Assembly: GCA_009760855.2 (NCBI GenBank)
Contig: WPIO01000029.1
Location: 595,501-659,500, forward strand
DNA length: 64,000 nt
Source of the DNA: Cristatella mucedo
Taxonomy: Eukaryota > Bryozoa > Phylactolaemata > Cristatellidae
Direction of reading: 5' to 3'
Positions 1 to 11,600 of the stretch are shown piece by piece. The notes beneath the pieces were generated by a model. It was given only the letters and a program-made list of their open reading frames with translations, did not search any database and was not told the DNA's origin. The stretch's first letter is position 1. Every line of letters starts with the position of its first letter. The position numbers and the translations under genes are program-made.

Positions 1-460
1 GCAAGCGCGAACAAACGTGTTGGTCGGTCAGTCGGCTTCCCCAGTCCCGCCGTTGTACCGACTCCGTTCCAACAGTACAAGCGTACGCCATAAAAGATCC
101 GGCTAGCTGAGTAACTGCTTGGCTAGTTGGAGTCGACGTCTCCCACAGTCGAGAGCTTCCGCCGAAAGACGCCAACTCACGGGGGGATAGCCACGAACGC
201 GTTACTTGGGGAACGCGGAATATACAAGCCGTAACAACGAGCGTGCTATCCAGCTCCGCTCAGGCCTTGGGTACTCGTTGCCTTGCGTTCGTGGCCGCAT
301 CATCGGAGCACGCCTGCACCCATCTAGGTGCATACCTCGGCGAGACCGGGAGCCTCCAACACCACGACTTACTCGGCAAACTTCTCCTATCCAGGAGCCC
401 CGGTGACCTCTCATCACCGCTCATCCGGCCATACTCATAGGTCAGACCCCGGCCTAGACG
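1..460. other. GC-rich sequence, nothing assigned
   Basis: Short overlapping frames only. The sequence is as GC-rich as the RLE fragment that follows and might belong to the same or another element; I cannot support this. Confidence 0.3.
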
Positions 461-477
461 GTGACCCTTACCAAAAG

Positions 478-640
478 CCGTGATGGCACACTAGGTAAGG
501 CGGTTGCTTTCACGACCTCGGCCCCGAGTTCGATTCCTGCGGTGGGCGATTCTTTATCGCCACTGCAAGCGGTGGTGATAGCCGTAAAGGCTCTTCTGTC
601 GCTAAATAAAAAGAGGCTGTTTAATCAGCTAGGATTTATT
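478..640 (+). mobile_element. tRNA-derived SINE, family A
   Basis: The head has tRNA promoter boxes: an A-box-like segment around GGCACACTAGGTAAGG and the B box GTTCGATTCC at 528-537. The body has the family signature gtgggcgat...ttatcgcc, then gatagccgtaaaggctcttctg, then aaagaggctgtttaatcagct. At least ten more copies or fragments of this body occur in the window. Confidence 0.8.
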
Positions 641-689
641 ACTATTAAATTAAAGCCATCCCGACCCAGCCAACCAAACCTGGCGCTTC

Positions 690-1548
690 ATGGTGTCCAA
701 GCTCCGCGAGTTCGCTCACCGGACTGATGGCCTGCCATGGGCCGTACAGCCTCAACAGGGCAGGGTCAGCCGCTGCCTGTCAACGGAACCGTTTGCGACC
801 CACAGCCACTTCATGTTCACCGGCCTCGGACTGTCGTTCCGGGCGTGGCGCTTCGCCTTCAGCGCCCGCCTGGATATGCTTCCGGTCCGCTCGGCGATCT
901 CGCGCTCGCTTCCCGGGGCACAATCCAGCTGCCGGGTGTGCGGCTACTCGCACGAGTCGGTATGCCACGTGCTGAGCCACTGCTGGCCTATGTTATATGC
1001 CATCACCGCTCGCCACAACACCGTCCTGGGCCGTCCGATTGCCGCTCTGCCTGAGCGCCTGAGAGACTTCGTGTCCGTTGGACGATGCCATCCCACCGCC
1101 GGCGGGCCGCCTCTGAAGCCTGACCTCATCATAGACAACGGCTCGGAGGCGGTAATCGTCGAGGTCACGATCCCGTACGACAACGACGCCTACGCGCTCG
1201 GCGTCGCGGCCCTGGCGAAAGTGGGAAAGTACGCGGGATTGGCCAATGCCCTGCTGCCGAGCGGCCACAGGTCGGCGGTGGTGAGGCCGTTTGTCATCGG
1301 TGCCCTCGGCAGCTGGTTCGCGGGAAACGAGGACTACCTCGCTGACCTCGGCATTCCGCGGCGCTTCGGCGGCTTTGCGTGTCGGTCGCTATCTCGGGGT
1401 CCGAGACCGTGTGGAGCCTGTTCCGAAGCCACGAGTCGCGGATTGCACCCGCGGCTCCGGCCGGTCAGGGTACGCTGGCCTAATTGTGAACCCCTATTCA
1501 AGTTCTTACTACATTGTTGTACATATTTAGCCTCAGATCTTGTTTCTG
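690..1548 (+). mobile_element. R2/NeSL-type retrotransposon fragment: CCHC motif and restriction-like endonuclease
   Basis: This is the C-terminal end of a non-LTR retrotransposon of the endonuclease type that cuts specific targets. From the ATG-like position at 690 the frame shows CRVCGYSHESVCHVLSHC, a C-X2-C-X8-H-X4-C knuckle (residues 81-98). KPDLIID (144-149) and EVTIPYDND (158-166) follow, with Lys residues near 177-181: the PD...E/DxT...K layout of the RLE nuclease. The reverse transcriptase is missing, so the element is 5'-truncated. The C-terminal frame appears shifted by one base near 1365-1372, after which another frame reads LCVSVAISGSETVWSLFRSH and stops at about 1484. The block is much more GC-rich than its surroundings. 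The exact clade (R2, NeSL, Hero or R4) cannot be fixed from this piece. Confidence 0.72.
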
Positions 1549-1899
1549 CATCCTTAAAAAGGCTATGAATTATATTTATGTTTATTGAGGCACTCGTTTA
1601 GAAGACAACGCTGGACGGTGAGAACTTGAGCCTGATCCACCCAGTCTCCCTACTGCCTTTCCATTCAAATGCACTAGAACGTGCAGTGGCACGCAAGATA
1701 AACACGTATATTGAAATTTTCAAGCGTAGTAACCAAGTTCCAGCTACAAGTTTAGTTGCCGTCACGCGCAGCCCAGAACTTTCGAATGCGACCGCCGCTG
1801 CCGCCAGTTCATTGAACTGCGCGAGCGGAGCCGGGGGAAGCACGACTCCCTTCGCCTCCCTCTCGCCCACCGGACTGCCTCCTCCTCCACCCCTCACTT

Positions 1900-1916
1900 C
1901 CCCCCCCCCCCCCCCC
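1900..1916. repeat. Poly-C run in a CT-rich tract
   Basis: Seventeen consecutive C in a CT-rich block. Proline-rich frames across it are artefacts. Confidence 0.9.
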
Positions 1917-2109
1917 GAGCTTCACCAACAGCTGCCCACAGCGGGCATCCCACCCACACACACCACACCAACCGTGAGCATGCACGGCCGCCCGCACCGA
2001 GCAAGGAGCAGCGCATGAGGTGTAAGCCCGTGGCCACACTTATATTGAAACTTTGAAACTAGCAACTAAGTTCCAGTTAGGTTTTAGAGTAACTCACCCA
2101 CACAGTCAG

Positions 2110-3345
2110 CACAGCCGCGAGTGTGTAACGAACGACCTACTCAGGAATTACGACTTACTGAACACTGCACTGAAGCGGTTCAGATCCTATCTCAGTTAAA
2201 GAATTTAAGGGAGTTTTATATCAATGGGAGTAACGGTCATCCGTGGAGTCTTTAAAGTATGGGGTACGCCAGTGCTCTGTGCGTAGTCCACGTCTTTCAC
2301 AAGCAGTACACATCCTCTTGCTGAAGCGATCGCGAAGCACAATAACAGCTTTCATTTTATGCAGATGACACACACCTGTACACGTGCTTTGATCCCTCCA
2401 TGCCGTTCAGCAAGTGGAACTCTTGACTCCCTTGGAGCAATAGTTTTTGACATTCGCATTTGGATAGAAGCAAACTTGTTCAAATTAAATGCTGATAAAC
2501 TGTGGGCGTGTCAATGCCATCACGTAGTTCCGCCCCCAGCCGACGTTCCGTTCGCCCAACGGGCGAGCTCCTTGCCGGCACGTGACATCCTTGCCGCACG
2601 ATTCACTTTGTGCCTGTGCTTAGGCCTGTACTTAAGCTATCCACTCTCTTCTTTCTTATCCCCACGTGCTCCGGAGATGCACGCACGACGGCTACTACAT
2701 CAGTATGTACGCTCGCTTGCTTATGGTTCATGTATGCGATACAATACAGCCGTCGTCGACAACCCAACAACTCGTTTATGGGGGCTTCGCTCTTCATCCG
2801 CTCTTCTTCCGCTCTTCATCTTCAAAACCAATTTACTAGTTTCGAGAAAACCTATTACTCATCTTTAGAAAACATCCCTCAAAATGGGCACACCCAGCAT
2901 ATGTTCTAGCAATTGCACATTGATCTCTTCTAGCAATTGCACAATCTCGGCGATATGTTCCTAAGTGACTCGTCACTACACGACTACACCAGCTGCACAA
3001 TCAAGTCTGCTTACGTCCAACCAAGCCAAGACATTCCAGAAATTCGGGTCTCTGTAGACAGGAATACACTGCTCCCAAAGCCAGATCTTACTACCGACTT
3101 ACGTCACGACATCCCATCTTGACGGCATTTAATTAGGAGCTAAAACCAACATGCTACTCAGTATTTGCTGGGTCCACGTGAATTGTCAATTGTTTGCGTA
3201 TGCATGCTGACTTTGCCCATGCTACTACCACTAGAGAAGTGATGAGTTCTCCTTCCAGCTTATGTAAAGTTAATAGAAAGAGCATTAGTTCACTCTATGG
3301 ATGCTCTAGATATTTTGTTACTACTATTATTCTTATATTCATTTT
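2110..3345 (+). mobile_element. LINE-A (CR1/L2-type) copy, degraded, interrupted
   Basis: Pieces of the LINE-A coding strand are visible: cctatctcagtt, atgcagatgacacacacctg (the YADD region), LGDMFLSDSSLHDY and IKSAYVQPSQDIPEIR. The 3' end degenerates to gctctagatattttgttact followed by a short ATT-rich tail. A putative LTR sits at 2501-2824. Confidence 0.65.
2501..2824 (+). mobile_element. Putative solo LTR inserted in a LINE
   Basis: The 324-base block starts TGTGGGCGTG and ends CATCTTCA, flanked by AAAC on both sides (2497-2500 and 2825-2828). The LINE frame is interrupted exactly here: LINE sequence ends at gctgataaac and resumes at aaaccaatttactag, as in the uninterrupted copies. The orientation is not certain. 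Confidence 0.5.
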
Positions 3346-3569
3346 TGTATATTGAAGCGACCAGCCGAGTCAGAGTAGCTGAGGTGTTTAGCTTCACGAA
3401 TGCCTTTGGAGGCTTGAACTGACCAGCTGAACCATAGGAGCTCGAGTGTCTCGTTTTAGAAATGGCTTTGGAGACAACTGCTCGCGCCACATGTAACCCT
3501 GAAGATAATGGACACAACTTGGCAGCCGGCAACGGCTTTCGATATTTAAGAGCTGCTACTTTAGGCCTC

Positions 3570-4025
3570 GGATTCGGCCAAAAGGTGGAGGTGGTGTGGT
3601 TTGATTATATGGAGGCCGGTGCACAGCTGTGGTCCGCCTGTGATGTGGCATGGACACAGGTCGGTAGCCCGCTGGTGGCCAGATGGTGGATTCACCATCA
3701 GGGTCGGCCGGTGCACAGTTGTGGTCCTCGATGAATCATCGGGGTCAACCATGGGACTAGAGCAGAAGAAGAGAGAGGAGAGTCGAGTGGGAGAAGGGAG
3801 CCGTGCGTCCTTCGGCTCCGTGTGTTGTGCAATAAACTGTTGGCGTTGTTCATCGGCTGGCTCTCTGATATGCGAACCAAACTACAGGTGGACGTGTCCA
3901 TCCAGGCGAAAGTCGGGTTGAATGTATTTGATGACCGAGGTCGTGGGCTCGAGTCAAGTTGCATATGGATTCGCTTGACTAGAGAAAAAGTTCTCTTAGG
4001 GGGCTATACAAACAAATTATATTGT
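3570..4025 (+). mobile_element. SINE family B copy split by a putative solo LTR
   Basis: After the LTR-like insert (3595-3886), the sequence gatgaccgaggtcgtgggct and the tail with gttctcttagggggctatac match family B. Before it, tcggccaaaaggtggagg resembles the family B head ttggcccagaggttaagg. The copy is diverged and carries extra bases between the two parts. Confidence 0.5.
3595..3886 (+). mobile_element. Putative solo LTR with 5-bp target duplication
   Basis: The 292-base block starts TGTGGTTTG and ends CAAACTACA, an imperfect inverted terminal pair with TG...CA ends. It is flanked on both sides by GGTGG (3590-3594 and 3887-3891), a 5-bp target duplication typical of LTR retrotransposons. 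It contains AATAAA near 3829 and two imperfect internal copies of a segment with ccggtgcacagytgtggtcc. No internal coding region remains. No superfamily can be assigned. Confidence 0.6.
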
Positions 4026-4029
4026 TTAG

Positions 4030-4590
4030 GCAGTCGTAATCCAACGGATGCACACATGCCTCCTTATTATGAATGCAGCTATTCTTATTCATATGCATTC
4101 ACGTTGCCAACAAGTCGGCAATGACTCGATACTGCAAGAACCTACACAAGTCCCTAAAATATTACACCAGTTGGTAACTAGTCATTCAGTAGATGTTTGC
4201 CCGTTGAATGCCTCCCAAACAGCTGATCAACTCTGCCTTGTGCTGACGGCCATCACACGATATGCGAATGTGTACACCGTATACGTATGCACACGTTGTA
4301 AGCAAGGAATTTTATAAGCTACTGCAAACAATAAAGAGTAGTGACATAAAAGGTCGAACCGCCTTCCAATAATTATGTGACCTGTCTTTAACCAATAATG
4401 CTGGGCACAGCAAGGTCACACAGCTTTTAATATAACAAATCCTAGCTAGTACTTCGGTCTAAAATATAACGACGACAATCCAGCACGAGTAGGATTGTAC
4501 ACATGATAGGGGCATATTCTTCAAGAAGCCATCCGAGCAGACAAATTATCACAGACGAAGGCAAATCTTTAAGCAACCACTATCATCGTA
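4030..4590. other. Intergenic and TAF1B 3' flank
   Basis: AT-rich unique sequence with a plus-strand AATAAA at about 4329 and the minus-strand ATTAAA noted for TAF1B. No gene is seen. Confidence 0.4.
4426..4431 (-). terminator. Candidate TAF1B poly(A) signal (ATTAAA)
   Basis: ATTAAA on the minus strand lies about 165 bases past the TAF1B stop. It is the nearest usable hexamer seen; no AATAAA lies between it and the stop. Confidence 0.35.
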
Positions 4591-4593
4591 GCT

Positions 4594-5672
4594 TCACGGT
4601 GGCTCAGCCGGCAAGGAGGGTGCTTCATATCTTTGCTTGAGCAGCTTAGCATGATGACTCTTGGCAGCTGCATTATCCAAGTGCAAACCCAAGTGGATCG
4701 CCTCTAGGTTTCGCACTTCCCTGTCCAGCTCGAAGCAGTCCGAGTAGATCATCGAGGCGCACGTATCGAGCAGCCAATAGTAGGAGCGGTGCCACGAGGG
4801 ATGCAGATTCGAAAGGCTCGTGCCGCTGCTCATGGCTGAGCCGGCGGCACGCGACTGAGAAGGCGGGCGAGCGTAGACGACGTAGCTTTCTCTCGCCTCC
4901 AGAGCAGACGAATACTCCTCGGGCGGTGAGTGGCCGTACGGCTCGTGCTCAGCAGGCTGAAAGTCGACCGCAGCACCAGCAGCAGCCTCGTGTGGGCTAT
5001 TGCCATCATTATCTGCACGATGCGCATGCGTCGAGCACGCAATCGCGCCATCGTCGGCCAGGTGTGCCAAGCTATGTCCGACAAACGGCAACCGCAACGA
5101 TTCGCCAGCTCCCAAGCTCGGCCCAGCTACGCCGCGGCCGTCCTCATCGGTAGCCACCGATGCCAGCACGGCGTTGAGGTTTGCGAATGGCCGGCTCAAC
5201 TTCTTCCGGGTCTCCGCTTGCCACAGCTTGTGATCTCGAGCATAGCGCCAGTACCTTCGCGGTGGAGCACGGATGTGCTCGAACGTCTCAAGGCAGCAGT
5301 CCACGTCAGGACATGCTGCAGCTGCCACAAACGAGTCCGGAAGTTGGGTGCGATGCCGAAGCAGCTCCATCTGTCGGCTGACGTGGACGGTCCAGTCCTC
5401 CCACACAAAGAACGGCTGCCTAGCCCCAATCGCAGCACGGTTACCATCACTGTGATCATGCTGCTCATGCGCAGCATTCAGGTACCGAGCATAAGCACTC
5501 AGCACAAGCTCAATTCGATCATCGAGCCCAAACAGCAACTTCAGCGTCATGACTATGTATGACATAGCAATGGCGTCCAAGTTCGGTAGCTCGTGCACCC
5601 CATCAGAGAGCACATATTGCAGGGTAGGCGGCTTCAGTACTATCAGCTTGTGCACGAGGCGATGCATATCTC
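4594..5672 (-). CDS. TAF1B: TAF1B coding exon 5 (terminal)
   Basis: The acceptor is ctttaatccag. The exon starts GDMHRLVHKLIVL, then LPNLDAIAMSYIVMTLKLLFGLDDRIE, the most recognisable TAF1B stretch, then FVWEDWTVHVSRQM, where human has a Trp-containing 'WFDFRKWYQIM'. About 200 further residues are rich in Ala, His and acidic residues, with no family I recognise before the stop at 4594-4596. This single exon supplies half the protein. Confidence 0.88.
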
Positions 5673-8600
5673 CTGGATTAAAGCAAAGACAGGTAAGGCA
5701 TGACAAAAAAGTTGCTGCTGGTATCGCTTGAAGGCACAACAACTGCTTTGGCTTGCTGAAATTAAGCAAACAGCAGTTGAACAAAAGAAGGCTGCACGTC
5801 TGCATAAACGTGTGCACTCACTGCCTCTCTCTCTCACTCACTTATTGCATGCACACACAGCTGAAACCAAAATGTATGTTTTCCGGCTATGAGCTCAATG
5901 TACTGGGGATAATAATAATAATAATAATGCACTCGAGAGCATCCTCAGAGAACTCGATCTCTTTCTAGGTGCTTTACATTTGCTGCAAAGGGAAACACGA
6001 TTGAATGGTGAGTGGTATCATGCTTGATAAACAACATGTATAACACGGTTAGGGGTGACATGCACAGGGTCATCATGCAAGTGTGGTTAGTGGCAGAATG
6101 CACAGTGTCAGCACGCATAAGCACGTGAAGGACGAATCACAGAGACCCACTAAATGCTGTGATAAATAGGTGTTTTTTAAGTTCTCTTTAAATGTAGTCA
6201 AGTCAGGGGATGTTGTGATGGAAGTGAGTTCCAGACTTTGGGAGCATACGAACTAAATGCGCGGTCTCCAAAGGATTTGAGGTTTGTACGAGGTATTGGT
6301 AAACTGTTGGATTCCGAAAAGCGGGCGGTACGATGCTTGGCCTGGTAGGGGAGTATATCTGAGAGATAGGCTGGAGCCAAAGAATGAAGTGACGTAAAAG
6401 TGAGCGACAAAACCTTGAAGTCAATCCGTTGCTTGACTGGTAGCCAGTGCAGGTCGGCGAGAAGTGGAGTAATGTGGCAATTGCGAAGCTCACGACAGAC
6501 AAGCCTAGCTGCGGAGTTTTGCACCAGCTGTAATCGCCTGATTGCCCATGCCGGCAGGCCAGCAAGCAGTGAGTTACAGAGGTCAAGACGGGATGTCACA
6601 AATGCGTGAACCAACTTGGACGTGGTATCCTTATCTAAACAAGCCCGAATTTTAGCAATGTTATGTAGCTGAAAGTAGCCAGACTTGACTGTGGAGCTGA
6701 TGTGGTCGTCTAACAAGAGGTCACTTTGGAACATGACACCTAGATTTCGATTCAATGGGAGATATGCTGGCAGAGCCAATTTTGAGCGGCAGCCTTTGCA
6801 ATTTCTGAATCACACTGGGTTTGCTCATAACTAGTAAGTTAGTTTTATCGTCGTTTAGTTTTAGAAAATTTGCTGTCATCCATGTACGGATGTCATCAAT
6901 ACATGCAGCAAGGGAGTTGAGAGAATTCGAGGTGCTCGAAGGCTGGGAGGGATCAAAGCAAAGGTAGATGTTCCCCGTGCTTTCCTGAAACCGGCAGTAT
7001 ATGTAATGTGTGTGTCTGTAACTTCACAAAGCAACAAGGTCAAAGTGGGTGTTATGCTGGAGAGCTATAATCAACTCAAAGCCTAAGCAGCTTGTGGTGA
7101 GCATACGTTAGCCAATAAGACATAATCTCATGCAAAAGAAAAGAAAAAGAAAAAAAGAGAAATAAAAAAAGAAAGCAAATAGCACAGCTGAGTCGAGAAA
7201 GTGAGTAGCATGGAAGTAGCAGCTGTGGAAGGCTGAAATTGATGTGCCACAGCATGCAACATCAAAGACAAAGAATGTAGTTCCATAGTCCATGAACTGC
7301 ACAGCAAAAGCTTCTTCGATAACTGTCTTCGAGCAAAGTAATAGAACAGCTAATGTATTGTCCATAGAGGGCACGAGGAGGCTAAAACTGGTGCAGCAGT
7401 TAGTTCAGCTAGCATGAGGGGGGCCAAACCAAGGAGGGCCTTGTCGGTCAGTGCAACAATTTTGCTCGGCAGCCGTTGATCGACCGTCAGCCATCGCAGC
7501 TTTTCCGGAAAGAAGACATGTGACTGAAACTCTGGAAATTTTTTACTAGCTTTGCAGCCATATTCATCGACAGCTGAAGAGGCTTAATAGATTTCTTCGA
7601 TAGCCCAGCCAAAACGAAATTGCAGTAATCACGCCTAAGCAGAAGCAAAAGCTAGTAAGATCTTTACCCAGCCACCACGATAGACCAAAATCCAGTACAG
7701 GAATCGGACACGATGACTATTACTGGAAGCAGTCTTCTTAATGAAACTGTAAATCATCAAGGAGTCATAAAAGAAGACACCTGAATTTCGAGCGAAAGTC
7801 TCATAGTCCAACAATAACAATAATAATACACTTGATAAAGCACCCTCAGAGAACTCGATCTCTTTTTAAGCGCTTCACATTTGCGCAAAGGAAACACGAT
7901 CGAATGGTTAGTGGTCACCACGTGCTCGAAATTTAGGTGTCGTTTTCGACGGATGCCTAAATTTTAAAAGCTTCATTCAAAAGACTGCTTCTACAGCTAG
8001 CCAGCACGTCCGATCCCTATCTAAGATGAGGAGCTGTCTTCCACGGTGGCTTGCAAAAAATTAAACTAGCTCCCTAGTTCTGTCTCGGCTTGATTATTGT
8101 AATTCCCTTTTGGCTGGGTTAAAAAAAAGCAACTAGGCCACTACAAACGGCTATGAATATGGCTGCAAGGCTAGGTTTCAAGAACCAGAGGTTTGACTAA
8201 GTGTCCCCTTTGCTAAAAGAGCTAGGATGGCTGCCGGTTGATCAACGGATACAGAGCAAAGTTCTTACACTGACCCACAAGACCTCCCACGGCTTGGCTC
8301 CTCCATACCTAGCTGAACTGTTGCACCAGTTTCAGCCACCTCGTGCCCTCAGGTCCTGTATGGACAATAAATTAGCTGTTCCATCCCTCCGTTTAAAGAC
8401 CATTGGCAATAGAAGCTTTAGCTCTTCAGGTCCTAGACTGAGGAACTCACTTCCACGATTGTTTCGCAACAACTACTCTCCTGCTGCCGACTATGGCTCA
8501 TCCTTTCCAGCAGTCCTGAGCTGCTACTTCCATGCCACTCACTACTTCAACTGCTCTCCTGTCTCGGCTATGCTTCCCACTTCGTCTTTGTTGCGTGAAA

Positions 8601-11600
8601 TGAAGTCTGTGGCTACCGAATGCCGCTTAGGTTGTGTGTTTACAAAACTCTCCTGCATAACACCCACATAGTCTTTATGGCTTTGTGGAGTTACAGACAA
8701 GAGATACATTACATAGTGGTAGCATTCTCGATAAACAACAAGAATAACATGGTTAGGGGTGACATGCACAGGGTCAGTATGCTTAGGGTATCCTCTGAGA
8801 TGGAGTTTAGTTTAATCATTGTGTAGTTTAAGAAAATTGGCAAGACATCCAGGATCAAATAGTGGAAAGCAGATATTCAGTTAACCAGTAGGTGAAGCCA
8901 ATTCCGATGACTCAAATGACAGGTACAGCTGAATACCCCAAGCATAAAAGAGATAGCCGATACCATGTACCCATATCACTTTTCTGAGAGGCTCGGTATA
9001 AATGAAGAACAGTTAAGGATCAATAATAGACTCTTGAGGTAGTACACAAGTAAATAGTCTGGTGGATAAGGCCCGACTGCTGAGAAAATGCCCAATACAG
9101 CTGTTGAGATACATTTTTAGAGGACGGAATAGTTAGTTCATCAAGTAAATCTGTTTGCATTGCTCAGACGGCGATACTGAATAGTATCCTTCGAAAACGG
9201 TGACTATGTTGGAAGCAAGAAAGAGCCATAGATACTACAAAACAGGCATTTAGCCCGTGTTTGCCACTGGTACGAAAACCAAGGTGCTAGCATGCACGAT
9301 TTGTTACAAATATTGCTAACTCATGCGAGTCCAACGCTCAGTGAAGTTTTGTTCGGCTGTCTATACAATTCTGAAATATTTGAGGTCATAGCTGATTCAG
9401 CCACTTCATTTATATAGCAGCCGAAGAGCCTTGTTGGCTATCAACACTGCTTTATAGATGGCAATAAAGGATGGACCCCTGTAGGACTCAAATATATGAC
9501 CTGGGTCGTGAACAGCAAGCACCCTACTCCTGGGTGCTAAGTGCAAAGCTACCTAAGTGCAAAGTTTTTGTGCTAGTGTATTATATATTTATGTGTATGT
9601 GTGTGCATGCATGTGTGTGTGCGCGCACACATGTGTGCAAGCAAACACACAGGCACAACAAGTTTTAGGGTTATATACAACTCAATTACATAATTATTTT
9701 ATTATTGCTAATATATGTCTACAATTTTCTATGCTTAGAGAGAGTCAATGCTTACTGGGATGTAATTAGGTATATATATTTTTATTTACATATCTTTGTT
9801 TGACATGCTGCACTACATTTGGGAGAAACACCAAGAGACCAAGTACGACACAACTCACAGAATTAAAGTCAGGCTTCTTCAAGAGGGTTTTGATAATAGC
9901 TGATTTAAAAGTTGCAAGACTCCGTGATTCAGAGATATATATACACACACACACACACACGCACGTGCGCACTCTTACACACACAGTACGTCAAATGTGA
10001 CGGAAAAATCAAAGAATGATCGTTTAGAGAAGCACCGTAAAGAGCAGCATAAAATCCTGGGAAAGGTTCCCATCCGGTTATAATCGATCACCAGCAGATA
10101 GAGTTTGTTTCACAATCGGGGTTTGCCCTGCCAAGGCAATGGGTAAAACAAATGAGATGGTCTACAGGCCAAAGAAATTGGGAACAGGGCTGCGGCTGCA
10201 ACAAGTAAGCTCACAGCCGATTGTATTTGTACAAAATAAAATCCTAATTCATCCCCGGATTACCTTGAAGGAATGATCATTAAAGTCAAATGATTTCTCG
10301 GCCTTTTCGATAAGGCGTTTTAATAAGACTTTAGCTTCAAAATATGTGCATGTTAGCACCTAAAGCATCGTGCTTTACAAATATGGACAATCATGGGTCA
10401 ATAACAGAATCCCCTGCAAAGAAACCGAAGTTAGCCTTCAAATGATTTGCATCTAACTTACATTCTTCCTCTAATCCTGCAGAAGTGATTGCTTACCTGG
10501 AAGATGAAGGCTCAGAACATACTTGCTGCACAGTTTAGGAAAATCGATTGGGCTAAATGACTTCAGGCCAAGGAGTAAGGCCACACCAGCAGCATCAGCA
10601 CGAATTTTACAGCTCGTAGGCACTTTCTGCAAGCATAGAATTTTTACGGCTCGTGGGCACTTACTGAAAAGATAATGTCCGACCAAAGGCTCACGTTGGC
10701 CTGGGCCATTGCAAGCAAAGTACCAACATTTAAAACAGCAGATCACAGCAGACATTTTTTACTGCAGTTCGAGGCTTCAATAAGATTACTATCACAGCAA
10801 TTGGTGCAAACATGCAGAGGTCGATAGAATAGTGCCTGGTATGTAACTAAGTAACTAAGCTGAGCTGAGCTCTCACATAGTTGCTCTCTAAGCTCACCAC
10901 TACTTCCAAAGCTCAGCATAACACTGACATGAAGTTCACGCCCATTAGATCAACTGATGCCTACAAAGTGGAGCGTCGAATGGACAGTAGCCTCAACGGC
11001 TCAATAGAAAGACCACCGGACCGGTAACCCAGAGGTTTCAGGATCTTTCGAAACAAACTTTTTTTTTGGCACTCGGATCTATGGCAGGCGGCCTTTGGCA
11101 ACCTATTGTATTTTGAAACTATCGAGCTAAGGTCTCGCATCGTTGCTTAACTCAGCATAACCCCGATATCCGACTGTGATGGTGGACCCCACCAGCAGAT
11201 AAAATGGCATTCACAGTCGTAGCAAGAATTGCAAGGCAGGACGATACTTGCATTTTCTACAATATGATATTGCTTTCAACCATAGGTTTTTAATTGATAT
11301 TTTCGCCACAAGCAGTTGTTGTCTGTGACCATGTATGCATATGACCCTGGTGAGAGTGTATGTGCAATGCAAGTTTGTAAGTGTATGTGTATTAGCTGTG
11401 CCGGAAGGTTTGACCAGTGGTTAAAATGTTATATTATCTCGCAAGAACATCAGAGCTCTGGGTCTCATTGCAAGTCAATAAGGCACAAACTTTTCTTAAA
11501 GATTCCTTAGCAAACCGGTGGGCTACTGAACAGAAATTAGTGAATCAGTTTATGTTATACCAAGACAAGGAATGATGGCAAAGGCATGCAACTGCCAGTT

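Larger units (their letters stand above)
8871..10496. other. Remainder of TAF1B intron 4
   Basis: Contains a SINE fragment (9390-9541) and TG/AC-rich stretches. The rest is unique AT-rich sequence without a supportable gene. Confidence 0.6.

Noticed and set aside
478-640. Functional tRNA genes
   Set aside because: The tRNA-like heads have A and B boxes but do not fold as full cloverleafs and carry long fixed SINE bodies repeated across the window.
1626-2039. Proline-rich or glycine-rich protein on either strand
   Set aside because: The frame depends on a 17-base poly-C run and a CT-rich tract; there is no family match and no splice context.
10290-10316. U2 snRNA-like start (tttctcggccttttcgataa)
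   Set aside because: The first 20 bases resemble the U2 5' end, but the following branch-recognition region and stem-loops are absent. It is at most a tiny pseudogene fragment or chance.
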